Assembly (NCBI GenBank): GCA_949511625.1
Contig: CATFEX010000015.1
Coordinates: 1-64,000, forward strand
Reading direction: 5' to 3'
Source of the DNA: UBA11891 sp003533785
GTDB taxonomy: Bacteria > Bacteroidota > Bacteroidia > Flavobacteriales > Flavobacteriaceae
Length of the DNA: 64,000 nucleotides
This document shows positions 8,555 through 17,035 of the stretch, piece by piece. Positions within the stretch are counted from its first letter, which is position 1, and each line of letters opens with the position of its first letter. The translations under genes were made by a program, and so were the position numbers. The notes beneath the pieces are model-generated. The model was given only the letters and a program-made list of their open reading frames with translations. It had not been told where the DNA came from and searched no databases.

Positions 8555-9031
8555 AATACTAGGTTAATCGTTAATAGTATGCTTATTAAATGTGAATATC
8601 TATTATAAGTTTTTTTGGTCAACAGGATTCTTGTCTGTGATGAAAATAAAAAATATAAACACCCAAAAATAACATCATCTTTTATATCAATCTTATTCAA
8701 AAAAAAATGTGGTTTCTCCACTATATTTTTAAGTTAACCTAAAAAAAATTACCACCAAACCTACTTATTAACCGTCTGTTTATATCTATACTAATCAATG
8801 AGTATCAGATCTTTATTAGATGATAATATTGGGATACTCGGTTTACATAAAATTAGTTTTTTTTTATCCAACAGCTTAGTAAAAAGTTATTGTATTAATT
8901 AACACTACATTATAATCACCATATTTTTTTAAGATTTTTAAAAAACAATATAGATATATTAATTATAGTTCATAAAGTCTAAAGAGAGCCGTATTGAAAA
9001 GCGTAACTTTGTATCTAATAGTCAACTCATC
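8555..9031. other. AT-rich intergenic region between rpiB and rnr; candidate origin-type region
   Basis: No gene is supported here. This 477-base gap is by far the most AT-rich stretch in the window, with repeated runs of A and T and many TTAA/ATATA steps. It lies between divergent genes and contains the rnr promoter at its right end. Near matches to DnaA boxes occur: TGTGAATAT at 8591-8599 (complement ATATTCACA) and TTATTCAAA at 8693-8701, each one base from TTATTCACA. No exact box is present. Two parS-like sites lie 8-10 kb downstream. An origin role is inference only. Confidence 0.3.
9004..9011 (+). promoter_or_regulatory. -7 promoter box of rnr
   Basis: TAACTTTG matches the Bacteroidota -7 consensus TAnnTTTG. 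The gap to the TTG start at 9032 is 20 bases, which supports that start and rules out a much longer N-terminus. No good -33 TTTG was found at the expected distance. Confidence 0.5.
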
Positions 9032-11194
9032 TTGAAAAAGAAAAAAAAGGTAGAAAAACTCAAACAAAAGATACAGCGACACCTTCGCGAAAATCCTAAG
9101 AAAAGCTTTAATCACAAGCAACTCTCTGCTCTTTATGGGTTTAACAGCACCCAAGATAGAAATGCTGTTATTCAATGTTTACAACAACTTAAAGGGCAAA
9201 AATTGATTTATGAAACAAAAAGGGGAATGTACCTGTGGGGAGGAAAAAAGGAAGAATATTTTGAGGGGAAGTTAGAAGTAATAGGAAGTGGGAACGGCTA
9301 CGTTGTTCTGGAAGATAAGGACGATATCTTTGTAGCAAGAAAAAACCTAAAAGGGGCATTCCATGGTGATTGGGTTAAAGTATTTATATATCCGAAAAGG
9401 AATAGAGGTAGGAGTGAGGGAGAAATAGCAGAGATCGTTCAGCGAAAGAAAATAAATTTTGTTGGCACTCTACAACGACAAAAAGATTTTGGTTTTGTTC
9501 TTACTCAAGGGATACATATGTATACTGATTTTTTTATCCCAGGAGAGGAATTAAAAGGATTTGAAGATGGGGATAAAGTAGAAGTAGAATTAACGGGCTG
9601 GCCCAAAAAAGCATCATCACCAAACGGAAAAATATTAAGAAGCCTTGGAAAACCAGGAGTTCTAAATACTGAAATGCATACGATACTTTTAGAATATGGC
9701 CTCCCTGCTGCATTTGAAAAAGAATTAGAAGAAGCGGCTAACCAAATCCCAACAGCTATAACACAAGAGGAAATAGACAAAAGGAAGGATTTTAGAGAAG
9801 TACTTACGTTTACAATAGACCCTATATCTGCAAAGGATTTTGACGATGCCATCTCCTTTCAAAAGTTAAAAAATGGACATTATGAAATTGGTGTTCATAT
9901 TGCAGATGTGTCTCATTATGTAGATGAAGAATCTATTTTAGATGATGAAGCCTATCAAAGAGGAACATCCGTTTATTTAGTAGATCGAGTCGTACCGATG
10001 CTGCCAGAAAATTTATCGAACGGTTTGTGTTCTCTTCGTCCAAATGAGGAAAAACTAACCTACGCTGCAGTATTTGAGGTGGACACAAAGGGCACACTCC
10101 ACAAAGAGTGGTTTGGTAAAACTGTTATTTGTTCCAATCATCGTTTTGCTTATGAAGAAATTCAATATGTACTAGACACCAATGGGGCAACAGTAGCCGA
10201 AAGCCATTCTTTAACGGGTAAAGAATACACCATTCCTAAAACAACGATCTTTGCAATTAGTGAACTTAATCGATTGGCTCAATTGTATAGAAAGCAACGC
10301 ATGTTGGCTGGTGCTATATCTTTTGATCGTAAAGAAATACAGTTTCGCTTAGACGAAAAAGACCATCCTGAGTACGTTTACTTCAAAGAGTCAAAAGCGG
10401 CACACCAGTTAATTGAAGAGTGGATGTTGATGGCAAATAGATCGGTAGCTACTTTTATAGGAAAGCAAAACCCTAAAAAACCTTTTGTTTATCGTGTTCA
10501 TGATGAGCCCGATCAGGATAAACTTGACAACTTACAACAAGTGGTTAAAACGTTTGGGTATGCATTTAACTCAAATTCAAAACAATTAAATAAAGAAATC
10601 AATTCCTTACTGAAAACAACACATGGAAAGAAAGAGCAGCACATGATTGATACGCTTACTTTACGCTGTATGAGTAAAGCTGTTTATACGACAGACAATA
10701 TTGGTCATTACGGTTTGGGTTTTGATTATTATAGCCATTTCACTTCGCCTATTCGCCGCTACCCTGATGTCTTGGTTCATCGTTTATTAGATTTTTATCT
10801 AAATGGAGGGAAAAACATAAATAAAGAACTTTTAGAAGAAGCATGCAATCATACATCACAACGAGAACAATTAGCTACAAAAGCGGAAAGAGAATCCATA
10901 AAGTTTATGCAGGTCAAGTTTATGGAAGACAAAGTGGGTCAAAAATTTGATGGAATTATCTCAGGAATAACGGAACGAGGTATTTATGTAGAAATAATAA
11001 GCAACAAATGTGAAGGGATGATTGCAGCACGAGATATGTCAGGAGATCACTTTTATTTCGACGAACAACAGCACGCAATGATTGGGCAAAAGACAAATCA
11101 AACATTTACACTTGGCGATCCAATATCAATTGTTGTAAAATCAGCGAACCTCTCAAAAAAACAATTGGATTTTGTCCTACCTTCAAATAATTAA
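9032..11194 (+). CDS. rnr: Ribonuclease R
   Basis: A 720-residue 3'-5' exoribonuclease of the RNB family. It begins with a lysine-rich tail, then a winged-helix segment (about 30-70), two cold-shock/OB folds (about 75-220), the RNB catalytic domain (TIDPISAKDFDDAISF with the metal-binding aspartates near residue 270; GVHIADVSHYVDE), and a C-terminal S1 domain (about 640-715, FDGIISGITERGIYVEI). It degrades structured RNA and helps quality control of rRNA and mRNA. The start is TTG: no in-frame ATG lies near, and the promoter box sits 20 bases upstream. The gene is visibly more AT-rich than those after 20 kb. Confidence 0.93.
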   Translation: MKKKKKVEKLKQKIQRHLRENPKKSFNHKQLSALYGFNSTQDRNAVIQCLQQLKGQKLIYETKRGMYLWGGKKEEYFEGKLEVIGSGNGYVVLEDKDDIFVARKNLKGAFHGDWVKVFIYPKRNRGRSEGEIAEIVQRKKINFVGTLQRQKDFGFVLTQGIHMYTDFFIPGEELKGFEDGDKVEVELTGWPKKASSPNGKILRSLGKPGVLNTEMHTILLEYGLPAAFEKELEEAANQIPTAITQEEIDKRKDFREVLTFTIDPISAKDFDDAISFQKLKNGHYEIGVHIADVSHYVDEESILDDEAYQRGTSVYLVDRVVPMLPENLSNGLCSLRPNEEKLTYAAVFEVDTKGTLHKEWFGKTVICSNHRFAYEEIQYVLDTNGATVAESHSLTGKEYTIPKTTIFAISELNRLAQLYRKQRMLAGAISFDRKEIQFRLDEKDHPEYVYFKESKAAHQLIEEWMLMANRSVATFIGKQNPKKPFVYRVHDEPDQDKLDNLQQVVKTFGYAFNSNSKQLNKEINSLLKTTHGKKEQHMIDTLTLRCMSKAVYTTDNIGHYGLGFDYYSHFTSPIRRYPDVLVHRLLDFYLNGGKNINKELLEEACNHTSQREQLATKAERESIKFMQVKFMEDKVGQKFDGIISGITERGIYVEIISNKCEGMIAARDMSGDHFYFDEQQHAMIGQKTNQTFTLGDPISIVVKSANLSKKQLDFVLPSNN

Positions 11195-11218
11195 TACCTT
11201 TTATAACAATTAACCGTC

Positions 11219-11914
11219 ATGTCTCGTTACTTATTGTTCTTTTTTTTATTCTCAACTCTTTCGTTTGCTCAACCCAATGCTTTAGAAAGCACAAATACAC
11301 GCATAGTTGAATTATCGCCATACATTAATTTAAAAGTGTATTCAGGCATTTCCATCACGCTGCACACGTCCGATACGGACAGCTTAGTTATCCGATCAGA
11401 AACACCGGAAGAAGTTGTAGCCGTATTGAAGGGCAATACGCTCAAGTTGAGATTAGGATTAGAATATCTTCTTCAGAAATCAGAGACCAGTATAGAAGTG
11501 CACCATTCTCAACCTTTAGACTTAATTGACCTAAGTCAAGGTTCACAATTAACCACAGAAGAACCTATTGAACAAACAAGCTTATCATTGGTCTTACAAG
11601 AAGGGTCAATGGCCGAAATTGAACTTTCTGTATCACGTTTGAATGCCAAGGTTCAATCTGGGGCGAAGCTTTTTCCTTTTGGTAATGCAAAAAATGTGGT
11701 TGTTAGTTGTACATCTGGCGGGGTTTGTGAGGCAGATCAGCTTAGTGCGGAACAAGTAGATGTAAAGGCCAGTTTCGGAAGTGTTGCCTATGTCAAAGCA
11801 ACTGCTTTAGTGGATGCTAAGGCAAGCGTTAATTCTACAATTCGTGTACACGGAACGCCAACAAAGTTGATAAGTAAAGAATCGGTAGGCGGTAAAGTAA
11901 TTGAAATGAAATAA
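11219..11914 (+). CDS. GIN domain (DUF2807) exported protein
   Basis: 231 residues with a clear Sec signal (MSRYLLFFFLFSTLSFAQ). The remainder is a repeating beta pattern typical of the DUF2807/GIN domain, predicted to form a short beta-helix: LKVYSGISITLH, then LIDLSQGSQLTTEEPI, SGAKLFPFG and CTSGGVCEADQL. Family members are widespread in Bacteroidota and sit in the periplasm or cell envelope, but no function is established. The gene follows rnr by 24 bases and may be co-transcribed. Confidence 0.82.
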   Translation: MSRYLLFFFLFSTLSFAQPNALESTNTRIVELSPYINLKVYSGISITLHTSDTDSLVIRSETPEEVVAVLKGNTLKLRLGLEYLLQKSETSIEVHHSQPLDLIDLSQGSQLTTEEPIEQTSLSLVLQEGSMAEIELSVSRLNAKVQSGAKLFPFGNAKNVVVSCTSGGVCEADQLSAEQVDVKASFGSVAYVKATALVDAKASVNSTIRVHGTPTKLISKESVGGKVIEMK

Positions 11915-11938
11915 AAAACCCAAGTTAATCAACTTGGG
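11910..11938 (-). terminator. Intrinsic terminator of the folB-tRNA-Cys unit
   Basis: Read on the minus strand, CCCAAGTT (complement of 11931-11938) and AACTTGGG (complement of 11919-11926) form a perfect 8-bp stem with a 4-base loop, followed by T6 (complement of 11913-11918). The T tract lies only on this strand, so it ends the transcript carrying the tRNA, 7 bases after its 3' end. It may also stop transcription from the left weakly. Confidence 0.8.
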
Positions 11939-11945
11939 CTGGTAG

Positions 11946-12016
11946 AGGCACCGAGCGGATTCGAACCGCTGTACAAGCTTTTGCAGAGCTCTGCCTAGCC
12001 ACTCGGCCACGGTGCC
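11946..12016 (-). tRNA. tRNA-Cys (GCA)
   Basis: 71 nt on the minus strand. The acceptor stem GGCACCG pairs with CGGTGCC, with discriminator U. The anticodon stem GAGCT/AGCTT closes the loop CTGCAAA with anticodon GCA. The T arm is AGCGG-TTCGAAT-CCGCT and the variable loop is short (GTAC). CCA is not encoded. It lies 14 bases after the folB stop and 7 bases before a terminator, so it is most simply transcribed as the 3' end of the folB mRNA. Confidence 0.95.
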
Positions 12017-12030
12017 TGAATGCGGTAAAG

Positions 12031-12414
12031 TTACACATTTCCCTTGGGTACCCAATTTTTTCTCTTTTGCTTCAAACGCACACCCACTGAATAAACATTG
12101 GCATTTATCGGCGGATTTAGTTTATGTATATGAACATCTAAAGCACTAATTGTCGGATGAGAACGGAATAATTGATCGTGGATTTTATAAAGTACCGTCT
12201 CAATCAATTTGCAGGGCTTTTTCATTGTATTCAAAACAGCCGCCGTGATGCTAACATAATCAACGGTGTCTTCTAAAGCATCTGTTTGGGCTGACGCCTC
12301 CAGGCATGTCGTCACAATCACATCAATTCGGTAGCAGGTGCCAATTTTGGTTTCCTCAACCAAACACCCATGAAAAGCATAACACCGTATGTCGTTAACA
12401 TAAATTTTTCCCAT
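12031..12414 (-). CDS. folB: Dihydroneopterin aldolase
   Basis: 127 residues, typical size. Motifs are IYVNDIRCYAFHGCLVEE near the start, TVDYVSITAAV in the middle, and the C-terminal LDVHIHKLNPPI with the conserved Lys-Pro region. It converts dihydroneopterin to 6-hydroxymethyl-dihydropterin in folate synthesis. The ATG at 12414 lies only 5 bases after a TATCTTTG box, so the mRNA is probably leaderless. tRNA-Cys follows in the same orientation. Confidence 0.92.
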   Translation of the reverse strand: MGKIYVNDIRCYAFHGCLVEETKIGTCYRIDVIVTTCLEASAQTDALEDTVDYVSITAAVLNTMKKPCKLIETVLYKIHDQLFRSHPTISALDVHIHKLNPPINANVYSVGVRLKQKRKNWVPKGNV

Positions 12415-12419
12415 AGCCG

Positions 12420-12427
12420 CAAAGATA
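12420..12427 (-). promoter_or_regulatory. -7 promoter box of folB, abutting its start codon
   Basis: TATCTTTG on the minus strand fits TAnnTTTG exactly. Only CGGCT separates it from the folB ATG. Transcription in Bacteroidota begins a few bases after this box, so the start codon would be at or next to +1. No -33 TTTG is visible. Confidence 0.6.
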
Positions 12428-12464
12428 ATCCCTTCCGATAAGCTAGGGGAATAATCGTTTATAA

Positions 12465-12472
12465 TATCTTTG
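12465..12472 (+). promoter_or_regulatory. -7 promoter box of glnS
   Basis: TATCTTTG fits the Bacteroidota -7 consensus exactly and lies 17 bases before the glnS ATG. With the folB box it forms a divergent pair about 40 bases apart. Confidence 0.55.
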
Positions 12473-12489
12473 TATGAAAATGGAAGACG

Positions 12490-14163
12490 ATGTCAGATGC
12501 GACCAAAGGAATGAATTTTATAGAACAAATCATCGAGGAAGACTTGGCGTCTAATTATAAACAAAACCAGTTGAGATTTCGCTTTCCACCTGAGCCTAAC
12601 GGATACCTTCATATTGGCCATGTTAAGGCAATCTGTCTCAACTTTGGGTTAGGCGTAAAATACAAAGCACCGGTTAATCTTCGTTTTGATGACACCAATC
12701 CCGTTAAAGAAGAAACCGTATATGTAGAGGGCATCATGAATGACATTCAATGGTTGGGGTTCCAATGGGATAAAGTGGTCTATGCCTCTGATTATTTTGA
12801 TCAACTATACCGTTGGGCGTTGTATTTGATAGAGAAGGGTGTAGCGTATGTCGATTCACAAGACTCTGCTAGTATAGCCGCTCAAAAGGGCACTCCCACC
12901 CAGCCCGGAACAGAAAGCCCATACAGAAACCGCAGCATAAAAGAAAATAGAACTCTTTTTGAAGCGATGAAAGCAGGTGAACACAAACAGGGATCGCACG
13001 TCCTTCGCGCCAAAATAGATATGAGTGCACCCAACATGTTGCTGCGGGACCCCATTATGTACCGGATTCTTTTTGAGGCTCATCATAGAACAGGAGACCG
13101 CTGGTGTATTTATCCAATGTACGACTGGACGCATGGGGAATCCGATTATATAGAAAAAATCTCGCATTCCTTGTGCACTTTGGAATTTAAGCCCCACAGA
13201 GAGCTTTATGATTGGTTTTTAAGCGCACTTTCTCCTTTGAAGGGCCTTCGCCCCAAACAACGAGAGTTCTCTCGGCTGAATCTTTCCTACACGGTTACCA
13301 GTAAGCGGAAGCTCGCACAGTTGATCGATAAAGGTCACGTCAGCGGATGGGATGATCCTAGAATGCCTACGATTGCTGGTCTTCGGCGAAGAGGATATAC
13401 TCCCAAAGCATTGCAACAGTTTGTGACTACAGCGGGAATTTCAAAGCGTGAAAACATTATAGATGTTGGTCTATTGGAGTTCTGTGTTCGTGAAGACTTA
13501 AATAAATCTGCAGCGCGTGTGTTTTCTGTTTTAGATCCAATTAAACTCACGATAGAGAATTTTCCTGACAACCAAACAGAAACTCTTATTGGCCAATTGA
13601 ATCCTGAGGACCCTGCTGCAGGGACACGTGAAATTCCTTTTTCTAAGCATCTGTATATTGAACAAGACGACTTTAAAGAGAATGCAAACCGTAAATTCTT
13701 CCGTCTTACTTTAGGTAAAGAAGTGCGATTAAAAAATGCCTATATCATAAAAGGAGAATCCGTTGTAAAAGACAATATGGGAGATATAGTAGAAATCATA
13801 TGTAGTTATGATCCAGACAGCAAAAGCGGCTCAGGCAGTGAGGCCAGTCAAAGAAAGGTAAAAGGGACACTGCATTGGGTCTCCCAAAAAGAAGCAGTGC
13901 CTATCCTCGTTCGTAATTATGATCGCCTTTTTGCACACCCGAGTCCTGATAAAGGAGAAGAAGACTTTCTAAACCATCTCAATCCCGATTCATTCAGCGA
14001 AGCTAAAGCTTTTGCAGAGCCACACATACGGACCACCGTTGTAGGGGAACCTTGTCAATTTCAACGTAAAGGTTACTATGTCTTAGATCCCGATAGCGAA
14101 AAGTATGGTCAATTAATTTTCAATAAGACCGTAGGACTCCGAGACAATTGGTCTAAACCTTAG
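12490..14163 (+). CDS. glnS: Glutamine--tRNA ligase
   Basis: 557 residues. The class I HIGH motif is in RFPPEPNGYLHIGHVKAI (about 33-50), which is the GlnRS form. The KMSKS-like loop is VTSKRKLAQL (about 265). The C-terminal half is the two-beta-barrel anticodon-binding domain of the GlnRS/eukaryotic GluRS type (KNAYIIKGESVVKDNMGD). It charges tRNA-Gln directly, so the indirect GatCAB route need not serve glutamine here. It overlaps the convergent SPFH gene by 11 bases. Confidence 0.95.
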   Translation: MSDATKGMNFIEQIIEEDLASNYKQNQLRFRFPPEPNGYLHIGHVKAICLNFGLGVKYKAPVNLRFDDTNPVKEETVYVEGIMNDIQWLGFQWDKVVYASDYFDQLYRWALYLIEKGVAYVDSQDSASIAAQKGTPTQPGTESPYRNRSIKENRTLFEAMKAGEHKQGSHVLRAKIDMSAPNMLLRDPIMYRILFEAHHRTGDRWCIYPMYDWTHGESDYIEKISHSLCTLEFKPHRELYDWFLSALSPLKGLRPKQREFSRLNLSYTVTSKRKLAQLIDKGHVSGWDDPRMPTIAGLRRRGYTPKALQQFVTTAGISKRENIIDVGLLEFCVREDLNKSAARVFSVLDPIKLTIENFPDNQTETLIGQLNPEDPAAGTREIPFSKHLYIEQDDFKENANRKFFRLTLGKEVRLKNAYIIKGESVVKDNMGDIVEIICSYDPDSKSGSGSEASQRKVKGTLHWVSQKEAVPILVRNYDRLFAHPSPDKGEEDFLNHLNPDSFSEAKAFAEPHIRTTVVGEPCQFQRKGYYVLDPDSEKYGQLIFNKTVGLRDNWSKP

Positions 14164-15094
14164 GGTCCTCCCCTTCTTTTTTTCTCTGATTTTCTGCTTT
14201 CATTGCTTCTCCAATCTGATTGCTAGCAGAGAAAGACGCAACCATATTATTGAGCATATCACTCCCTGCTTGTGGAGAATTAGGGAGGAGTATCAGGTTG
14301 GAATTGGTTTCTTCCCCTATAGATTGGAGGGTATCATAGTGCTGGGTGACTACGATTAGTGCGGATGCCTCTTGTGAATTTATTCCCACATTGTTGAGCA
14401 CATCCACAGACTCTTCTAGACCTCGTGCAATTTCTCTTCGTTGATCCGCAATACCTTGTCCCTGTAAACGCTTGCTTTCTGCTTCTGCTTTGGCCTTTTC
14501 AACGATCAATATTCGGGCGGCGTCCCCTTCGTATTGAGCAGCTACCTTTTGACGCTCAGCGGCATTGATCCGGTTCATGGCCGTTTTCACTTCTTTATCA
14601 GGATCGATGTCCGTGACCAAAGTTTTAATTATATCATACCCATAATTAATCATCGCATCATTGAGTTCACTCTTTACTGCAATTGCAATTTCATCTTTTT
14701 TCTCAAAGACATCATCTAATTTCATTTTAGGGACGACAGCCCGAACAACGTCAAAGACATAGGAAGTAATTTGGTCTTGTGGAAAATCCAACTTGTAAAA
14801 CGCTTCATATACTTTAGCAGGAACGACTCGATATTGTACCGAGACCTTAAGTTTCACAAAGACATCATCTTTCGTTTTAGTTTCTACAATAACATCCAAT
14901 TGTAAAATCCGAAGGCTAACCCGCCCTGATATTTTATCAATAATTGGAATTTTAATGTGAAGCCCAGGTTTACGAATAGCAATAAACCTCCCAAATCGTT
15001 CAACCACAGCGGAAGTTTGTTGCTTCACAATAAATAAGCCCGAAAGAACGAGTAAGACAAGGAAAAGAAATAACAGAATGTATGCTAAGTTCAT
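14153..15094 (-). CDS. SPFH/Band 7 (stomatin/prohibitin-like) membrane protein
   Basis: 313 residues. One N-terminal membrane anchor (MNLAYILLFLFLVLLVLSGLF) is followed by the SPFH domain (about 25-190; VVERFGRFIAIRKPGLHIKIP and LRILQLDVIVETKTKD) and a charged helical region rich in Ala/Glu (about 190-240). The latter is typical of stomatins that assemble into ring-like membrane microdomain scaffolds. It follows gltX with an ATGA overlap and so belongs to the gltX transcript. Such proteins often modulate membrane proteases, but no NfeD or protease partner is adjacent. Confidence 0.9.
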   Translation of the reverse strand: MNLAYILLFLFLVLLVLSGLFIVKQQTSAVVERFGRFIAIRKPGLHIKIPIIDKISGRVSLRILQLDVIVETKTKDDVFVKLKVSVQYRVVPAKVYEAFYKLDFPQDQITSYVFDVVRAVVPKMKLDDVFEKKDEIAIAVKSELNDAMINYGYDIIKTLVTDIDPDKEVKTAMNRINAAERQKVAAQYEGDAARILIVEKAKAEAESKRLQGQGIADQRREIARGLEESVDVLNNVGINSQEASALIVVTQHYDTLQSIGEETNSNLILLPNSPQAGSDMLNNMVASFSASNQIGEAMKAENQRKKEGEDPKV

Positions 15095-16557
15095 AATGAT
15101 TGGTTTAGGTATTTGATAAAATTATCTAATCTTTCTAAAATAACACTTTTTGGTAGTAAATCCATAAATGCAAATAAATCAGGGCCCGCTAATTGACCAA
15201 CAAGAGCGATGCGTAATGCTTGCATTCCCTGACCCGTTTTAATGGCAGCGTCCTTAATTTTCCCCATATATTCGGATTTACTTATTTGCTGTCCCGACTC
15301 GATATGTAAACGAAATTCAGTAAGTAAATTCTTACAAGATTTTGACTCTAGTTTCCCAACCGCTTTCTTGTCGTATTGTGTGGGGTTTTCTTCAAACAAT
15401 CCTAAGAGCTCATTAAATCCCAATAGGGTTTCAACCCGATCTTTAATCAATTCTATTTTTTCTTCTACGGAATTGATTTCCTTCAAATGCGGAGGAAGCA
15501 ATGGAATCAATTTTGAAGGGGAAGCGCCTTTGATATGCTGCGCATTGATCCACAACGCCTTTTTATAATCAAACCGAGCACCGCCTTTTTGAAGCCCTTC
15601 AATACTAAAAGCATCTACTAATTCTTTCAATGAAAACAACTCACGATCGGTTCCCGAATTCCAGCCCAGCAGGGCCAAGTAATTGACTAATCCCTCCTTA
15701 ATAAACCCTCTTTCTCTAAATCCAACACTCCCCTCCCAATGGAACGGAAATACGGGAAACCCCCCTTTTGATCCATCTCTTTTGGAGAGCTTCCCTTTCC
15801 CCTCCGGTTTAAGGATTAGGGGCAGGTGTATAAATTTGGGCGCCTCCCACCCAAACCCCTCATAAATGAGCTGATGAATTGGCAAAGAAGGCAACCACTC
15901 CTCACCGCGAATTACGCATGTAATCTCCATTAAGTGATCATCGACCACGTTAGCAAAATGATATGTGGGCATACCATCTGCTTTCATAAGTATTTTATCA
16001 TCAATTTCTTTTGCTTCAACATGCACGTTGCCTCTAAGTTCATCCTGTACCTTAATAGTTCCTAAGGCATCATTTTTTAGGCGTATGACATAGTCTTCAT
16101 TTTTTAACAACGGAGTCACTTCCGATGTGCTTAAGCTTAAGCTATTTTTCATCCTGTGTCGGTTGTGTTGGCCATATTTAAATGCTTCCTTTTTAGCTTC
16201 TGCTTTACCTCTTTCTAGTTCTAAAGCTTCTTTTGAATCAAAAGCATAGTAGGCCTTCCCTTTTTCAATTAACTTTTGAATGTAATTTTGGTATATGTCT
16301 TTTCTTTCACTTTGTCTATAGGGCCCCCATGGACTTTCGGTTCCTGGCCCTTCGTCAACCTCTAGCCCCAACCAATCCATTGTCTTCAAAATATATTCTT
16401 CGGCGCCAGGGACATATCTGTTTTGGTCTGTATCTTCAACACGTACAACAAAGACCCCTTTTCTGCTTTTTGTGTAGAGGTAATTAAACAAAGCGGTTCT
16501 TACACCTCCGATATGGAGAGGTCCCGTTGGGCTTGGGGCAAAACGTACACGTTCCAT
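15091..16557 (-). CDS. gltX: Glutamate--tRNA ligase
   Basis: 488 residues of bacterial GluRS. The HIGH motif is in FAPSPTGPLHIGGVRTALFN and the KMSKS variant is KLSKRDGSKGG. The C-terminal third is the helical anticodon-binding domain of bacterial GluRS, which separates it from glnS upstream. An insert around GFPVFPFHWEGSVGFRERGF after the KLSKR loop is usual for Bacteroidota. The ATG at 16557 is 10 bases from a TATCTTTG box that is divergent from ybeY. Confidence 0.95.
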   Translation of the reverse strand: MERVRFAPSPTGPLHIGGVRTALFNYLYTKSRKGVFVVRVEDTDQNRYVPGAEEYILKTMDWLGLEVDEGPGTESPWGPYRQSERKDIYQNYIQKLIEKGKAYYAFDSKEALELERGKAEAKKEAFKYGQHNRHRMKNSLSLSTSEVTPLLKNEDYVIRLKNDALGTIKVQDELRGNVHVEAKEIDDKILMKADGMPTYHFANVVDDHLMEITCVIRGEEWLPSLPIHQLIYEGFGWEAPKFIHLPLILKPEGKGKLSKRDGSKGGFPVFPFHWEGSVGFRERGFIKEGLVNYLALLGWNSGTDRELFSLKELVDAFSIEGLQKGGARFDYKKALWINAQHIKGASPSKLIPLLPPHLKEINSVEEKIELIKDRVETLLGFNELLGLFEENPTQYDKKAVGKLESKSCKNLLTEFRLHIESGQQISKSEYMGKIKDAAIKTGQGMQALRIALVGQLAGPDLFAFMDLLPKSVILERLDNFIKYLNQSL

Positions 16558-16567
16558 TTTTTATTTT

Positions 16568-16575
16568 CAAAGATA
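16568..16575 (-). promoter_or_regulatory. -7 promoter box of gltX
   Basis: TATCTTTG on the minus strand, an exact TAnnTTTG match, leaving 10 bases to the gltX ATG. Together with the ybeY box at 16603-16610 it makes a compact divergent promoter of under 45 bases. Confidence 0.55.
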
Positions 16576-16602
16576 GCGACTTCTTACTACAGCACGGATG
16601 TG

Positions 16603-16610
16603 TATCTTTG
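16603..16610 (+). promoter_or_regulatory. -7 promoter box of ybeY, 4 bases from its GTG start
   Basis: TATCTTTG matches TAnnTTTG exactly; only TCCT separates it from the GTG at 16615. This sets the start of ybeY, because any longer reading would begin upstream of the promoter, and predicts a leaderless mRNA starting at or near GTG. Confidence 0.6.
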
Positions 16611-16614
16611 TCCT

Positions 16615-17034
16615 GTGGAAATAAATTTTAACAACGCACCCGATTATGTCAACCCTACTGTGGTGTGTCAATTATTGAAGAAGATCAGTGAAGACTTCAA
16701 CAAAGAGGTAACCTGTTTTACCTTCCACTTCGTTGGTTCCACAAAGATGTTGGAATTAAACAAATCCTTTCTGGACCATGATACGCACACAGACGTGATA
16801 ACTTTTGATTACAGTACGGACAGCACCGTCTCTGGGGAGGCATTCCTTTCTTTAGAAATGATAGAAGAAAACGCAAAAAAATTTAGCCAAACCCCTGAAA
16901 ACGAGTCACATAGGCTTTGTGTGCATAGCCTTTTACACTGTTACGGGGTAACAGACAAGACAACAGGAGAGAAAAAACAATTCAGACTGATAGAGAATAA
17001 GTACTTAAACATGTTTCACGTGGAACCTCAATAA
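16615..17034 (+). CDS. ybeY: Endoribonuclease YbeY (rRNA maturation factor)
   Basis: 139 residues starting at GTG 16615 (MEINFNNAPDYVN). The frame is open further upstream, but that stretch lies inside the gltX gene and before the promoter box. The family motif HGxLHLxGYDH is reduced to HSLLHCYGVTDKT: the first two zinc ligands are present and the third His is absent. To my knowledge Bacteroidota members usually have a GYKDK-like form there. It also has the typical FLDHDTHTDVITFDY segment. YbeY trims 16S rRNA 3' ends and acts in ribosome quality control. The last codons (FHVEPQ) are encoded by a parS-like sequence. Confidence 0.88.
   Translation: MEINFNNAPDYVNPTVVCQLLKKISEDFNKEVTCFTFHFVGSTKMLELNKSFLDHDTHTDVITFDYSTDSTVSGEAFLSLEMIEENAKKFSQTPENESHRLCVHSLLHCYGVTDKTTGEKKQFRLIENKYLNMFHVEPQ
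17012..17027 (+). promoter_or_regulatory. parS-like centromere site 1
   Basis: TGTTTCACGTGGAACC matches the ParB-binding consensus TGTTNCACGTGNAACA at 15 of 16 positions; only the last base differs. It lies inside the last codons of ybeY, 8 bases before the mnmG ATG. The CACGTG core is intact. Confidence 0.7.
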
Positions 17035-17035
17035 G

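Noticed and set aside
8591..8701. DnaA-box-like sequences
   Set aside because: Each differs by one base from TTATTCACA; such near matches are common in AT-rich DNA, so not called as boxes.
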